From: Gammaproteobacteria bacterium
GTDB lineage: Bacteria > Pseudomonadota > Gammaproteobacteria > Acidiferrobacterales > SZUA-150
Assembly: GCA_029880755.1 (NCBI GenBank)
Contig: JAOUNW010000050.1
Span: 1 to 13,975, forward strand
DNA: 13,975 bases
Direction of reading: 5' to 3'
Shown: positions 6,797 through 13,241 of the stretch, one piece after another
How positions within the stretch are numbered: position 1 is the stretch's first letter
Layout: every line of letters begins with the position of its first letter
Notes under the pieces: model-generated
Told to the model about the DNA's origin: nothing
What the model saw: only the letters and a program-made list of their open reading frames with translations
Database searches by the model: none
Program-made: the position numbers and the translations under genes

Positions 6797-7695
6797 TGCG
6801 TATCGGTATTGATCTGGGCGGCACCAAAACCGAGGGCATTGTTATGGATGCATCGGGCGACATTGTTTTACGTGAACGCCGGCCGACACCACAAATACAA
6901 GGCTACCAGGCCATCCTGGACAATATCAAAGACCTTGTTGATGCTTTGGAAAAACAGGCCGGACGCCAATGCACTATCGGCATAGGCACACCAGGTGCCA
7001 TTTCGGCTGTCACCGACACTCTGAAAAATTCCAACACCACCTGCATGAACGGCAAACCATTTAAACAGGATTTAGAGGCTCTGTTGGTCCGCCCAGTTCG
7101 CATCGAAAATGACGCCAATTGTTTTGCCTTGAGCGAAGCAATCGATGGCGCCGGGCGTGAATATTCTGTGGTATTTGGCGTCATAATAGGTACTGGCGTG
7201 GGTGGCGGCATTGTCGTTAACAAACAGTTACTCACCGGGTCGCAACACATCGCGGGCGAGTGGGGCCATAATGTGCTGGTAGCAAACGGGCCTGCCTGCT
7301 ATTGCGGCAAGCGCGGTTGTGTCGAAACCTTCTTATCGGGACCAGCCTTGCAGTACAGCTACAGAGAATTGGGTGGAGACACACAACTGACAGCACAACA
7401 AATTGTGGAACAAGCTGAAACAGGAGAAGCAGTGGCGGACACGGCTGTACAACGTTACCTGGAATATTTTGGTCAGGCGCTGTCAGTCGTGGTGAACATT
7501 CTGGACCCCCATGCAATTATTCTGGGTGGTGGTATGTCCAACATACAACGGCTTTATACTGAAGGACGTAAGCAGCTTGCGAAGCATGTGTTTAATGATG
7601 AACTGAGAACGCGACTATTAATCAATCAGCATGGCGACAGCGCCGGCGTCCGGGGAGCTGCCTGGCTCTGGGAAGCCGATGAAACACCCGACTGA
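6796..7695 (+). CDS. ROK family sugar kinase, fructokinase (Mak)-like
   Basis: A 299-residue cytoplasmic ROK kinase that phosphorylates a sugar with ATP. The N-terminal phosphate loop is GIDLGGTKTE (4-13). ENDANCFALSEA (104-115) contains the catalytic Asp106. IIGTGVGGG (130-138) binds phosphate. The ROK zinc site is His158 in GEWGHN plus Cys168, Cys170 and Cys175 in CYCGKRGC. LDPHAIILGGGMSN near residue 240 and HGDSAGVRGAAWLW at the C-terminus follow the E. coli Mak (manno(fructo)kinase) pattern closely, so fructose or mannose is the likeliest substrate, with glucosamine or N-acetylglucosamine as alternatives. The start overlaps the amidotransferase stop by one base, and the DUF302 gene follows after 18 bases. 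Confidence 0.9.
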   Translation: MRIGIDLGGTKTEGIVMDASGDIVLRERRPTPQIQGYQAILDNIKDLVDALEKQAGRQCTIGIGTPGAISAVTDTLKNSNTTCMNGKPFKQDLEALLVRPVRIENDANCFALSEAIDGAGREYSVVFGVIIGTGVGGGIVVNKQLLTGSQHIAGEWGHNVLVANGPACYCGKRGCVETFLSGPALQYSYRELGGDTQLTAQQIVEQAETGEAVADTAVQRYLEYFGQALSVVVNILDPHAIILGGGMSNIQRLYTEGRKQLAKHVFNDELRTRLLINQHGDSAGVRGAAWLWEADETPD

Positions 7696-7713
7696 TATTT
7701 CAAGGAGAAGGTA

Positions 7714-8199
7714 ATGCAAAGATTCTGGTTGTTATTGATCCCGCTGATTATGGTTTCCACAGGCGCCTGCGCCACTGGCAAAACCGAATCCAAAAACTAC
7801 ATGGCGACAAGCACCAAGAAGGACTCCTTTGAAAGTGTCAGAGACGCCGTCAAACTTGCCATTACTGATCGCGGCCTGGTTATTAATAACGTATCCCATA
7901 TTGGAAATATGCTGGCACGCACAGGTAAGGATCTTGGAGCAAAAAAAGAGATCTATAAACATGCCGAGGCACTGGAATTTTGCAGCGCCAGCGTATCGCG
8001 CGCTACCATGGAGGCGGATCCGCACAATATCGTATTTTGTCCCTACGTCATCGCCGTTTATGAAATAACAACAGAGCCCGGCACCATCTATATCAGTTAC
8101 CGGCGTCCTGAAATTGTCGGAAATGAAGGATCTCAACAGGCCCTTAAGGCCGTTGAAAAACTACTTGCTGATATTGTTCGCGACACGCTGGAGTGGTAG
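7714..8199 (+). CDS. Exported DUF302 protein
   Basis: A 161-residue protein with a signal sequence at 1-20 (hydrophobic LLLIPLIMV, then GACA-TG). The rest matches the DUF302 plan: an N-terminal FESVRDAVKLAITDRGLVI segment, SHIGNMLARTG, a strand FCSASVSRATMEADPHN (89-105), then CPYVIAVYEI and IYISYRRPE. Two cysteines, 90 and 109, sit in or near the strands. DUF302 proteins are small alpha-beta proteins of unknown biochemical role, common in periplasms of proteobacteria. A Cys at 19 raises the possibility of a lipoprotein, but STGAC is a poor lipobox. A strong ribosome site, AAGGAGAAGG, ends four bases before the ATG. Probably cotranscribed with the ROK kinase gene. Confidence 0.82.
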   Translation: MQRFWLLLIPLIMVSTGACATGKTESKNYMATSTKKDSFESVRDAVKLAITDRGLVINNVSHIGNMLARTGKDLGAKKEIYKHAEALEFCSASVSRATMEADPHNIVFCPYVIAVYEITTEPGTIYISYRRPEIVGNEGSQQALKAVEKLLADIVRDTLEW

Positions 8200-8305
8200 C
8201 GTTTTCTCTCGGTAGTGAATTATAAGCACCTGATTTCTACCCCATACTCTCTTTTTTAAGTGATTTCTCCGAATCCCCTGACTGGACAACAGGGTCACCC
8301 ATGCT

Positions 8306-8361
8306 AGGTTTATAAATAGTATTTTTCGTGTCTGTTTTTTCAGACAGCCTTTTATAAACCT
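8306..8361. repeat. Nested inverted repeat upstream of the lipoprotein pair
   Basis: Two perfect 11-base arms, AGGTTTATAAA (8306-8316) and TTTATAAACCT (8351-8361), enclose a second perfect hairpin, TGTCTG (8329-8334) and CAGACA (8341-8346), with a T6 loop. The outer arms are separated by 34 bases. It lies 22 bases before the first lipoprotein start. There is no downstream T-tract, so it is not a standard terminator of the DUF302 gene. It could be an operator, a leader RNA or an mRNA stabiliser. Confidence 0.7.
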
Positions 8362-8382
8362 CTGAAATTCCATGGAGGAATT

Positions 8383-8937
8383 ATGCTACAACGAAACCTG
8401 ATTCGGATCCTGCTTCTGACGATTCTGCTGGCGACGGCCGGATGTTCCACTACCCCCTCGCTGGATGAGCCAGAAGGCAATCAGCCGTCCATGATTTATG
8501 GTCACATCGATATGGAGGATGCGCCCTGTAAGCTGGGATGGGTCACTATGAAACAAATGCGACCCAAAACAGACAAGCCTTATTACAACTTCTGGATTGA
8601 TGAGGGGACTTTCTTCCGCATCAATGTGCCACCTGGAACCTACAAGTTTGACGAATTCGGCGGTGCACCCCGGTTCGGCAATACTATTTACACCTTTAGT
8701 TTCCCTGACCAGGGGAAAGGGGAAATGGACCGCCAGATAAAACGGCAGGGCTTGTATTATGTCGGTTCCTACAAGTACAAGAAAATAAAGACCCGCTTCT
8801 GGCAGCAGGGAAAATTTGATCTGGAAAAAACCAAGGGGCCAAGTGAGAAGGAGATTCTTCAAAAAATACTGCCCTACGCCAAACATCCTTTCTGGATTAA
8901 AAAGATCAACGAGCGCCTAAAACAGCTGGGCGCCTGA
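8383..8937 (+). CDS. Hypothetical lipoprotein
   Basis: A 184-residue protein with a clear lipoprotein signal: NLIRILLLTILLATAGCS, lipobox ATAGC and acylated Cys21. Ser at +2 predicts outer-membrane sorting. The mature part is beta-rich, with SMIYGHIDMED (36-46), a VPPGTYKFDEFGG turn (around 82-94) and GLYYVGSYKYKKIK (about 123-136), and ends in a basic amphipathic helix (LPYAKHPFWIKKINERLK). The PPGTY pattern recalls small immunoglobulin-like or DUF2846-like lipoprotein domains, but I do not recognise a named family. The start is backed by GGAGGAA at 8374-8380. The next gene, also a lipoprotein, follows after 18 bases with a similar plan, so the two are likely one operon and may act together. 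Confidence 0.8.
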   Translation: MLQRNLIRILLLTILLATAGCSTTPSLDEPEGNQPSMIYGHIDMEDAPCKLGWVTMKQMRPKTDKPYYNFWIDEGTFFRINVPPGTYKFDEFGGAPRFGNTIYTFSFPDQGKGEMDRQIKRQGLYYVGSYKYKKIKTRFWQQGKFDLEKTKGPSEKEILQKILPYAKHPFWIKKINERLKQLGA

Positions 8938-8955
8938 AGTTAACGGAGCTGTGTT

Positions 8956-9561
8956 ATGAAAAAGGTAACAACGACAGTCTGGACCATGGTGACAGTCTTT
9001 TTGCTGGCCGGTTGTGTTGGCGGCAAACCGCACCTGGAAAACATCAACGAGCTAATGCCCGACGAGGTAATACTGGTAGGCCGCATTGAGCTGGTTCCAC
9101 CACTGGAAAAGGTGGAGCAGGAGCTCAACACCATCGGCAGTGGACGTTTTCAGGGAAAGGTACATATGTTGGTCTCGGAACAACAATTCGATCTGGATAA
9201 ATTACCCATGAGCGCCGGATCTCATACCTTGTTCGTGAACTTTGACCAGGATTTTTATATCCGGCAACCAAGAGTCAAGAATCTTCATTACTCAGGCTCA
9301 GTTGTACTCATGGAAAGCACCCAGCGTTTTGGTGGCGTGGATGCGGCGCAAATGAAATTGCCGGGCGGCCTATCCTACACCATTCCGGCGAATCAAAAAG
9401 CAGTCTACATCGGCACGGTGCGTTATTACCGCGACGACTACAATGCCATTACCAAGATACGTTTTGTGGATGACTACAAAACAGCCAACAAGAGCTTTAT
9501 TAAAAAATTCGGTAAAAAATATAAGCTGGTACGTGCCAAAGTCTCCCAATCAAAAAGCTGA
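8956..9561 (+). CDS. Hypothetical lipoprotein, possible relative of the preceding one
   Basis: A 201-residue protein with lipoprotein signal VTVFLLAGCVGG; the lipobox LAGC gives Cys20. Val at +2 does not indicate inner-membrane retention. The mature part begins with VILVGRIELVPP and has a beta-rich body, LPGGLSYTIPANQKAVYIGTVRYY in the last third, and a lysine-rich C-terminus (SFIKKFGKKYKLVRAK). The order of segments resembles the preceding lipoprotein: [MI]-x-x-G-[HR]-I-[DE] near the start, Y-[VI]-G-[ST]-x-[KR]-Y near the end, and a basic tail. No named domain is recognised. CGGAG upstream of the ATG at 8956 supports the start. It ends a transcription block closed by the terminator at 9599. 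Confidence 0.8.
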   Translation: MKKVTTTVWTMVTVFLLAGCVGGKPHLENINELMPDEVILVGRIELVPPLEKVEQELNTIGSGRFQGKVHMLVSEQQFDLDKLPMSAGSHTLFVNFDQDFYIRQPRVKNLHYSGSVVLMESTQRFGGVDAAQMKLPGGLSYTIPANQKAVYIGTVRYYRDDYNAITKIRFVDDYKTANKSFIKKFGKKYKLVRAKVSQSKS

Positions 9562-9573
9562 TTATTACATCAG

Positions 9574-9587
9574 TTGATTCATATCAA
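9574..9587. promoter_or_regulatory. Perfect FNR/ANR-type box TTGAT-N4-ATCAA
   Basis: TTGATTCATATCAA matches the full FNR/ANR consensus palindrome. It lies 12 bases after the lipoprotein stop and 11 before the terminator stem. Its centre is about 187 bases upstream of the proS start, so it could serve a class I site for a promoter just past the terminator, or be a chance match. Confidence 0.5.
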
Positions 9588-9598
9588 TCTGCTTGACC

Positions 9599-9632
9599 GG
9601 CGAAGGCACTTCCCTTCGCCATATCTTTTTTA
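9599..9632 (+). terminator. Rho-independent terminator after the lipoprotein genes
   Basis: GGCGAAGG (9599-9606) pairs perfectly with CCTTCGCC (9613-9620) around a 6-base loop, followed by ATATCTTTTTTATT. This is a strong intrinsic terminator for the plus-strand block that ends with the second lipoprotein gene. Confidence 0.88.
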
Positions 9633-9689
9633 TTGCGTGCCAATAAACAACAACCCGATTGGAACAACCGGGGTATTTGGCAGTACACT

Positions 9690-9724
9690 AGGGATACCCT
9701 GGTACCTGATATTTCAGGCATAAT
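9690..9724 (+). promoter_or_regulatory. Candidate proS promoter with two dyads
   Basis: CATAAT at 9719-9724 is a good -10 match, with an expected start near 9731 and a leader of about 37 bases. The region where the -35 should be is poor. Two dyads lie directly upstream: AGGG-ATA-CCCT (9690-9700) and CCTGA-TATT-TCAGG (9705-9718), the second abutting the -10. They could be operators of an activator or repressor. Confidence 0.45.
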
Positions 9725-9767
9725 CCGCCCTGATACCAATACGGCTCAACAACAATAAGAGGTTTAC

Positions 9768-11495
9768 ATGCGCACTTCCCGGTATTTGCTCGCCACCTTA
9801 AAAGAAACCCCTGCCGATGCAGAGGTGGTCAGTCATAAACTGATGTTACGGGCGGGCATGATCCGCAAACTGGCCTCCGGGCTTTATAGCTGGTTGCCGC
9901 TGGGTTTGCGCGTGCTACGAAAGGTGGAAGCCATCGTACGTCAGGAAATGGACAAGGCCGGCGCCCAGGAAGTACTCATGCCGGCAGTGCAACCGGCGGA
10001 GTTGTGGCAAGAATCCGGGCGTTGGGACCAGTATGGGCCGGAACTGCTGCGCCTCAGCGACCGCCATAAACGTGATTTTGCCTTCGGGCCTACGCACGAG
10101 GAAATCATCACTGACCTGATACGCAGGGAAATCAAAAGCTACAGGCAGCTACCGGCCAACTTTTACCAGATCCAAACCAAATTCCGTGACGAGATCCGCC
10201 CGCGATTCGGTGTCATGCGCGCTCGGGAATTCATCATGAAAGACGCCTACTCCTTTCACCAGCATGAGGACAGCTTAAGGGAAACCTACCAGGTCATGCA
10301 CGAGACCTATACCCGTATCTTCACTCGTCTCGGCCTGCAATTCCGTCCTGTGGAAGCCGACACCGGCGCCATCGGCGGCAATGCGTCGCATGAATTTCAC
10401 GTATTGGCGGAATCCGGTGAAGATGCCATTGCTATTTGTTCCGCCTGCCAATATGCCGCCAACGTAGAGAAAGCACCTGCGCTGCCGCCAGTAGGCAAAC
10501 GTCCGGCGGCGGACAGAGCGCTTGAAGAAGTGGACACCCCGGATCAGCACACCATTAATGAAGTCTCTGAGTACCTGAAATTGGATCCTGCACAAACTGT
10601 TAAGACACTGCTGGTAAAAGGCTCCGGCGGCACCATTGCCCTGGTACTGCGCGGTGACCACGAACTAAATGTGATAAAAGCGGAAAAATTACCCAAAGTC
10701 AGCAAGCCCCTGGAGTTTGTTACGCCAGGTGAAGTTCAGGCTGTCGCCGGATGCGAACCCGGTTTCATCGGGCCTAAGGGCCTGGACATTCCCGTAATCG
10801 CCGATGAGAGCGCCGCACGCATGGCCGACTTTGTTTGCGGCGCAAACGAAAATGGCAAGCATTTGTTAAATGTGAACTGGGGTCGGGACTTGCCGGAACC
10901 GGAAGTCGCGGACCTGCGCAATGTCGTGGAGGGTGACCCCTGTCCTCACCCACAACCGGCAGGCAGCGAGTGCAACGGCACCTTAAGCATCCGGCGCGGT
11001 ATTGAAGTAGGTCATATTTTCCAGCTGGGCACAAAATATAGTGAGGCCATGAACGCCACCTGCCTGGATGAGTCGGGTACCAGCGTCATTATGCCTATGG
11101 GTTGTTACGGAATCGGCATCTCACGTATTGTGGCGGCGGCCATCGAACAGAACCACGACGATAAAGGGATTCTCTGGCCACAGACTATCGCGCCCTTCCG
11201 CGTAGGCATAGTTCCCATTGGTATGCAAAAAACGGATTCTGTGAAACAGGCCGCCGAAAAACTCTATAACGACCTTCAGGCAGCCGGTTTTGATGTCTTG
11301 CTCGATGATCGCAATGAGCGCCCGGGCGTTATGTTTTCGGACATGGATCTGATCGGTATACCGTATCGTATTGTTATCGGTGAGCGCAGTTTGAAAGCGG
11401 GTAATGTGGAATTCAAGGCGCGCAATGAAAGCGATTCCCGAGATATTGCCCTGGATGAAGTAGTGGACAGATTACGAGAGATAGCTAACATTTAA
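9768..11495 (+). CDS. proS: Prolyl-tRNA synthetase, bacterial type with editing domain
   Basis: A 575-residue class II aminoacyl-tRNA synthetase, almost the length of E. coli ProRS (572). It charges tRNA-Pro with proline in the cytoplasm. The catalytic core shows FAFGPTHEE (104-112), motif 2 with FRDEIRPRFGVMRAREF (139-155), and motif 3 with MGCYGIGISRIVAAAIEQ near 444-461. The inserted YbaK-like editing domain spans about 225-405 and keeps the lysine of TVKTLL (Lys279, same number as the E. coli residue that excludes proline from editing). The C-terminal anticodon-binding domain includes PFRVGIVPIG and LLDDRNERPGVMFSDMDLIGIPYR-type sequence. AGAGG before the ATG at 9768 supports the start. 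The lytic transglycosylase gene follows 26 bases downstream. Confidence 0.97.
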   Translation: MRTSRYLLATLKETPADAEVVSHKLMLRAGMIRKLASGLYSWLPLGLRVLRKVEAIVRQEMDKAGAQEVLMPAVQPAELWQESGRWDQYGPELLRLSDRHKRDFAFGPTHEEIITDLIRREIKSYRQLPANFYQIQTKFRDEIRPRFGVMRAREFIMKDAYSFHQHEDSLRETYQVMHETYTRIFTRLGLQFRPVEADTGAIGGNASHEFHVLAESGEDAIAICSACQYAANVEKAPALPPVGKRPAADRALEEVDTPDQHTINEVSEYLKLDPAQTVKTLLVKGSGGTIALVLRGDHELNVIKAEKLPKVSKPLEFVTPGEVQAVAGCEPGFIGPKGLDIPVIADESAARMADFVCGANENGKHLLNVNWGRDLPEPEVADLRNVVEGDPCPHPQPAGSECNGTLSIRRGIEVGHIFQLGTKYSEAMNATCLDESGTSVIMPMGCYGIGISRIVAAAIEQNHDDKGILWPQTIAPFRVGIVPIGMQKTDSVKQAAEKLYNDLQAAGFDVLLDDRNERPGVMFSDMDLIGIPYRIVIGERSLKAGNVEFKARNESDSRDIALDEVVDRLREIANI

Positions 11496-11521
11496 CTATC
11501 CTTATCAGTAATTGGATCAAT

Positions 11522-12106
11522 ATGCTGCACCACCGCCTTACCCTGATGACTTTATGCCTGGCCCTGCTGCTTGTCACTACCACTAGCAGGGCAGCCGATT
11601 CAGCAAGAGAAGTGGATGAGGAATTACGGGCACTGTTACTGGAAGCTGCCAATGATGCTGACAGCTTTGTTGATCAATTTGATGCCCAGGTCTGGCTGCT
11701 GGACATGTCAACACGTCTGGAAAAGAAAGTCCCAGATCCCAAGACTCGCATTGATCTGTTAAAACAAATTCATTACGAAGCCACCCGGGTTAATGTGAAG
11801 CCAGAAATTATCCTGGCCATTATCGAAGTGGAAAGCAATTTTAATCCCTATGCCATTTCCCGGGCTGGCGCCCACGGGTTAATGCAGATCATGCCATTCT
11901 GGTTAAAGGAAATCGGCCGACCCGGGGACAGCCTGTTTGATGTAAAAACCAACTTACGATTTGGCTGTACCATTCTGAAATTTTATCTGGACAAGGAAAA
12001 GGGCAATCTGTTTCGCGCCCTGGGACGGTACAATGGCAGTTTGGGGAAATGGAAGTACCCCGGCAGAGTCTATAACGCTTTTAACACCCGCTGGCAGCCA
12101 CAATAA
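11522..12106 (+). CDS. Small exported lytic transglycosylase (SLT, family 1)
   Basis: A 194-residue periplasmic murein lytic transglycosylase. It cleaves the MurNAc-GlcNAc bond of peptidoglycan with formation of 1,6-anhydro-MurNAc. Residues 1-24 are a signal peptide (LTLMTLCLALLLVTT, then SRAADS). Residues 80-180 are the SLT domain: IIEVESNFNPYAIS carries the catalytic Glu104 in the ES motif, followed by GAHGLMQIMP (116-125), the NLRFGCTILKFYL segment and RYNGS (169-173) in place of the usual YNGG. Residues 25-75 form a helical lead-in. The gene sits 26 bases after proS, an arrangement known in other Gammaproteobacteria, and converges with the acylphosphatase gene with only 14 bases between stops. 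Confidence 0.93.
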   Translation: MLHHRLTLMTLCLALLLVTTTSRAADSAREVDEELRALLLEAANDADSFVDQFDAQVWLLDMSTRLEKKVPDPKTRIDLLKQIHYEATRVNVKPEIILAIIEVESNFNPYAISRAGAHGLMQIMPFWLKEIGRPGDSLFDVKTNLRFGCTILKFYLDKEKGNLFRALGRYNGSLGKWKYPGRVYNAFNTRWQPQ

Positions 12107-12120
12107 AAATAATCAAAGCG

Positions 12121-12393
12121 CTAATAACGCACCTGAAATCCGTTAAATGGTTGCAAATCCATTTCTTCGCTTAGTACATGTTTGACATTGGCATGCACCG
12201 GCCCTTCCCAGAGCCATGCCTCTAATTCAGCAAGTTTCTCCTGAGTACCGCAAGCAACCAGTTCGACATGACCGTCATCACAATTCCTGACCCAGCCAGT
12301 TAATCCCAACCTCTGGGCTACCTGTTGAGTCGATGCCCGGTAAAACACGCCCTGAACAAAACCATCCACCATAAAGTGTTTACATAAGTTCAT
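12121..12393 (-). CDS. acyP: Acylphosphatase
   Basis: A 90-residue cytoplasmic acylphosphatase, the standard size. It hydrolyses acyl phosphates such as acetyl or carbamoyl phosphate. The active-site loop reads VDGFVQGVFYRAS (9-21) with catalytic Arg19, and LTGWVRNCDDGHVELVACG (31-49) contains the catalytic Asn37. In the loop the usual VQGVGFR is VQGVFYR, a substitution tolerated in parts of the family. The C-terminal FNGFQVRY is typical. No clear ribosome site precedes the ATG at 12393. It follows the thioredoxin-like gene by 73 bases on the same strand. Confidence 0.93.
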   Translation of the reverse strand: MNLCKHFMVDGFVQGVFYRASTQQVAQRLGLTGWVRNCDDGHVELVACGTQEKLAELEAWLWEGPVHANVKHVLSEEMDLQPFNGFQVRY

Positions 12394-12466
12394 TGAAAAA
12401 TGTCCGACCGTTTCGCAACGTCAGGCAGTCTAACCAAGAACCAGGAAATTGTTAATCCATGGTCCA

Positions 12467-12979
12467 TTATTTCCGGCTTTCGGGTGAAGTTGGCACTTCA
12501 TTCTCGGCGATAAATTTTTCGATATCCTCCTGGGCCACCGGACCCACGTTCTTTGCCATCAGCTCGCCGTCCGGCGCATAAACATAGTACGTGGGTGTGC
12601 CAAAAAAGGGACCACCACCAAACTTCATCAATACTGATTGCTCCGGCTCGGCAATAAGATTAACGAAGTTAAGTCCATGCTCCTCCATAAATCCCTTCGC
12701 CAGCTTGCGCTTCGTCCAGCCATCGACGGTCACACCGAGAACCACAGCATCCTTATTTTTATGGGCGTCATGAAAAAAAACCATGTGGTGGATTTCCTGA
12801 TTACAGATATGGCAGTCATGGGCCCACACCGTGATCACCGTCCACTTCCCCTGCCCCACATATTCATTCACATTACGGGTTTTTCCGGCGAAATCTTTCA
12901 ACGGAATATCCGGACCAGCGGCCAGGACCGGGTTGGAAAAAATAATGGCCGCACACAAAAACAAGAAACGGTATTTCAT
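12467..12979 (-). CDS. Exported thioredoxin-fold (TlpA-like) protein
   Basis: A 170-residue periplasmic thioredoxin-like protein. Residues 1-21 are a signal peptide (FLFLCAAIIF, then SNPVLA-AG). The redox motif is CHIC (Cys56-Cys59) in VWAHDCHICNQE, and the cis-proline loop is FGTPTYYVY at about 129-137. VTVDG and LGLNF-type segments between them fit the TlpA/ResE-like redoxin fold. It could reduce or transfer disulfides to envelope proteins, for example in cytochrome maturation, but no partner gene is adjacent. I chose the ATG at 12979 because AGGTGA lies 6 bases upstream (12986-12991) and the signal peptide starts there; a GTG at 13012 would add 11 residues without a ribosome site. Confidence 0.85.
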   Translation of the reverse strand: MKYRFLFLCAAIIFSNPVLAAGPDIPLKDFAGKTRNVNEYVGQGKWTVITVWAHDCHICNQEIHHMVFFHDAHKNKDAVVLGVTVDGWTKRKLAKGFMEEHGLNFVNLIAEPEQSVLMKFGGGPFFGTPTYYVYAPDGELMAKNVGPVAQEDIEKFIAENEVPTSPESRK

Positions 12980-13012
12980 GGATGTCACCTGCCTGCTCAA
13001 TAAGCTTTTCAC

Positions 13013-13025
13013 TTGATTAAATCAA
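13013..13025. promoter_or_regulatory. TTGAT-N3-ATCAA dyad before the thioredoxin-like gene
   Basis: TTGATTAAATCAA is a perfect palindrome with FNR-like half-sites but a 3-base spacer instead of 4. It lies 34-46 bases upstream of the minus-strand start codon. It may be an operator for that gene; FNR binding is doubtful because of the spacing. Confidence 0.3.
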
Positions 13026-13210
13026 CCCCACGTTACAGTTTAAGGAAACCCCGATTAAGTTCATCAAGCGCATAGTGACATGGCGGAAAGAAACGAAAAA
13101 GTGCGGATTACACAAAGTAAATGGGCATTTTGAGTTTCTTTTCATTGCGGCCAGGGCCGCCTCAGGAACTGAATCAGGGTTTCCCTAATGCATTACTAGA
13201 CCAACCTACC
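13026..13210. other. Non-coding stretch between divergent genes
   Basis: Most of the 262-bp gap between the thioredoxin-like gene and the aspA-like gene. No credible coding sequence is seen. It holds two small dyads, GCGGCC-AG-GGCCGC (13147-13160) and AGGG-TTT-CCCT (13176-13186), of unknown role. Confidence 0.4.
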
Positions 13211-13216
13211 TATAAT
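13211..13216 (+). promoter_or_regulatory. Perfect -10 hexamer TATAAT before the aspA-like gene
   Basis: TATAAT lies 25 bases before the ATG at 13242; a start near 13223 gives a leader of about 19 bases that includes the TGGAG ribosome site (13231-13235). No good -35 is found at 16-18 bases, so an activator may be needed. Confidence 0.6.
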
Positions 13217-13241
13217 GTGGCTGCTTAATTTGGAGCACCCA

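Noticed and set aside
11660..11690. TTGAT-rich stretch resembling an FNR site in the lytic transglycosylase gene
   Set aside because: The half-sites are direct rather than inverted and lie within coding sequence.
13040..13110. Sigma-28-like promoter in the gap before the aspA-like gene
   Set aside because: TCAAG is present, but the -10 region at the right spacing matches the GCCGATAA consensus poorly.
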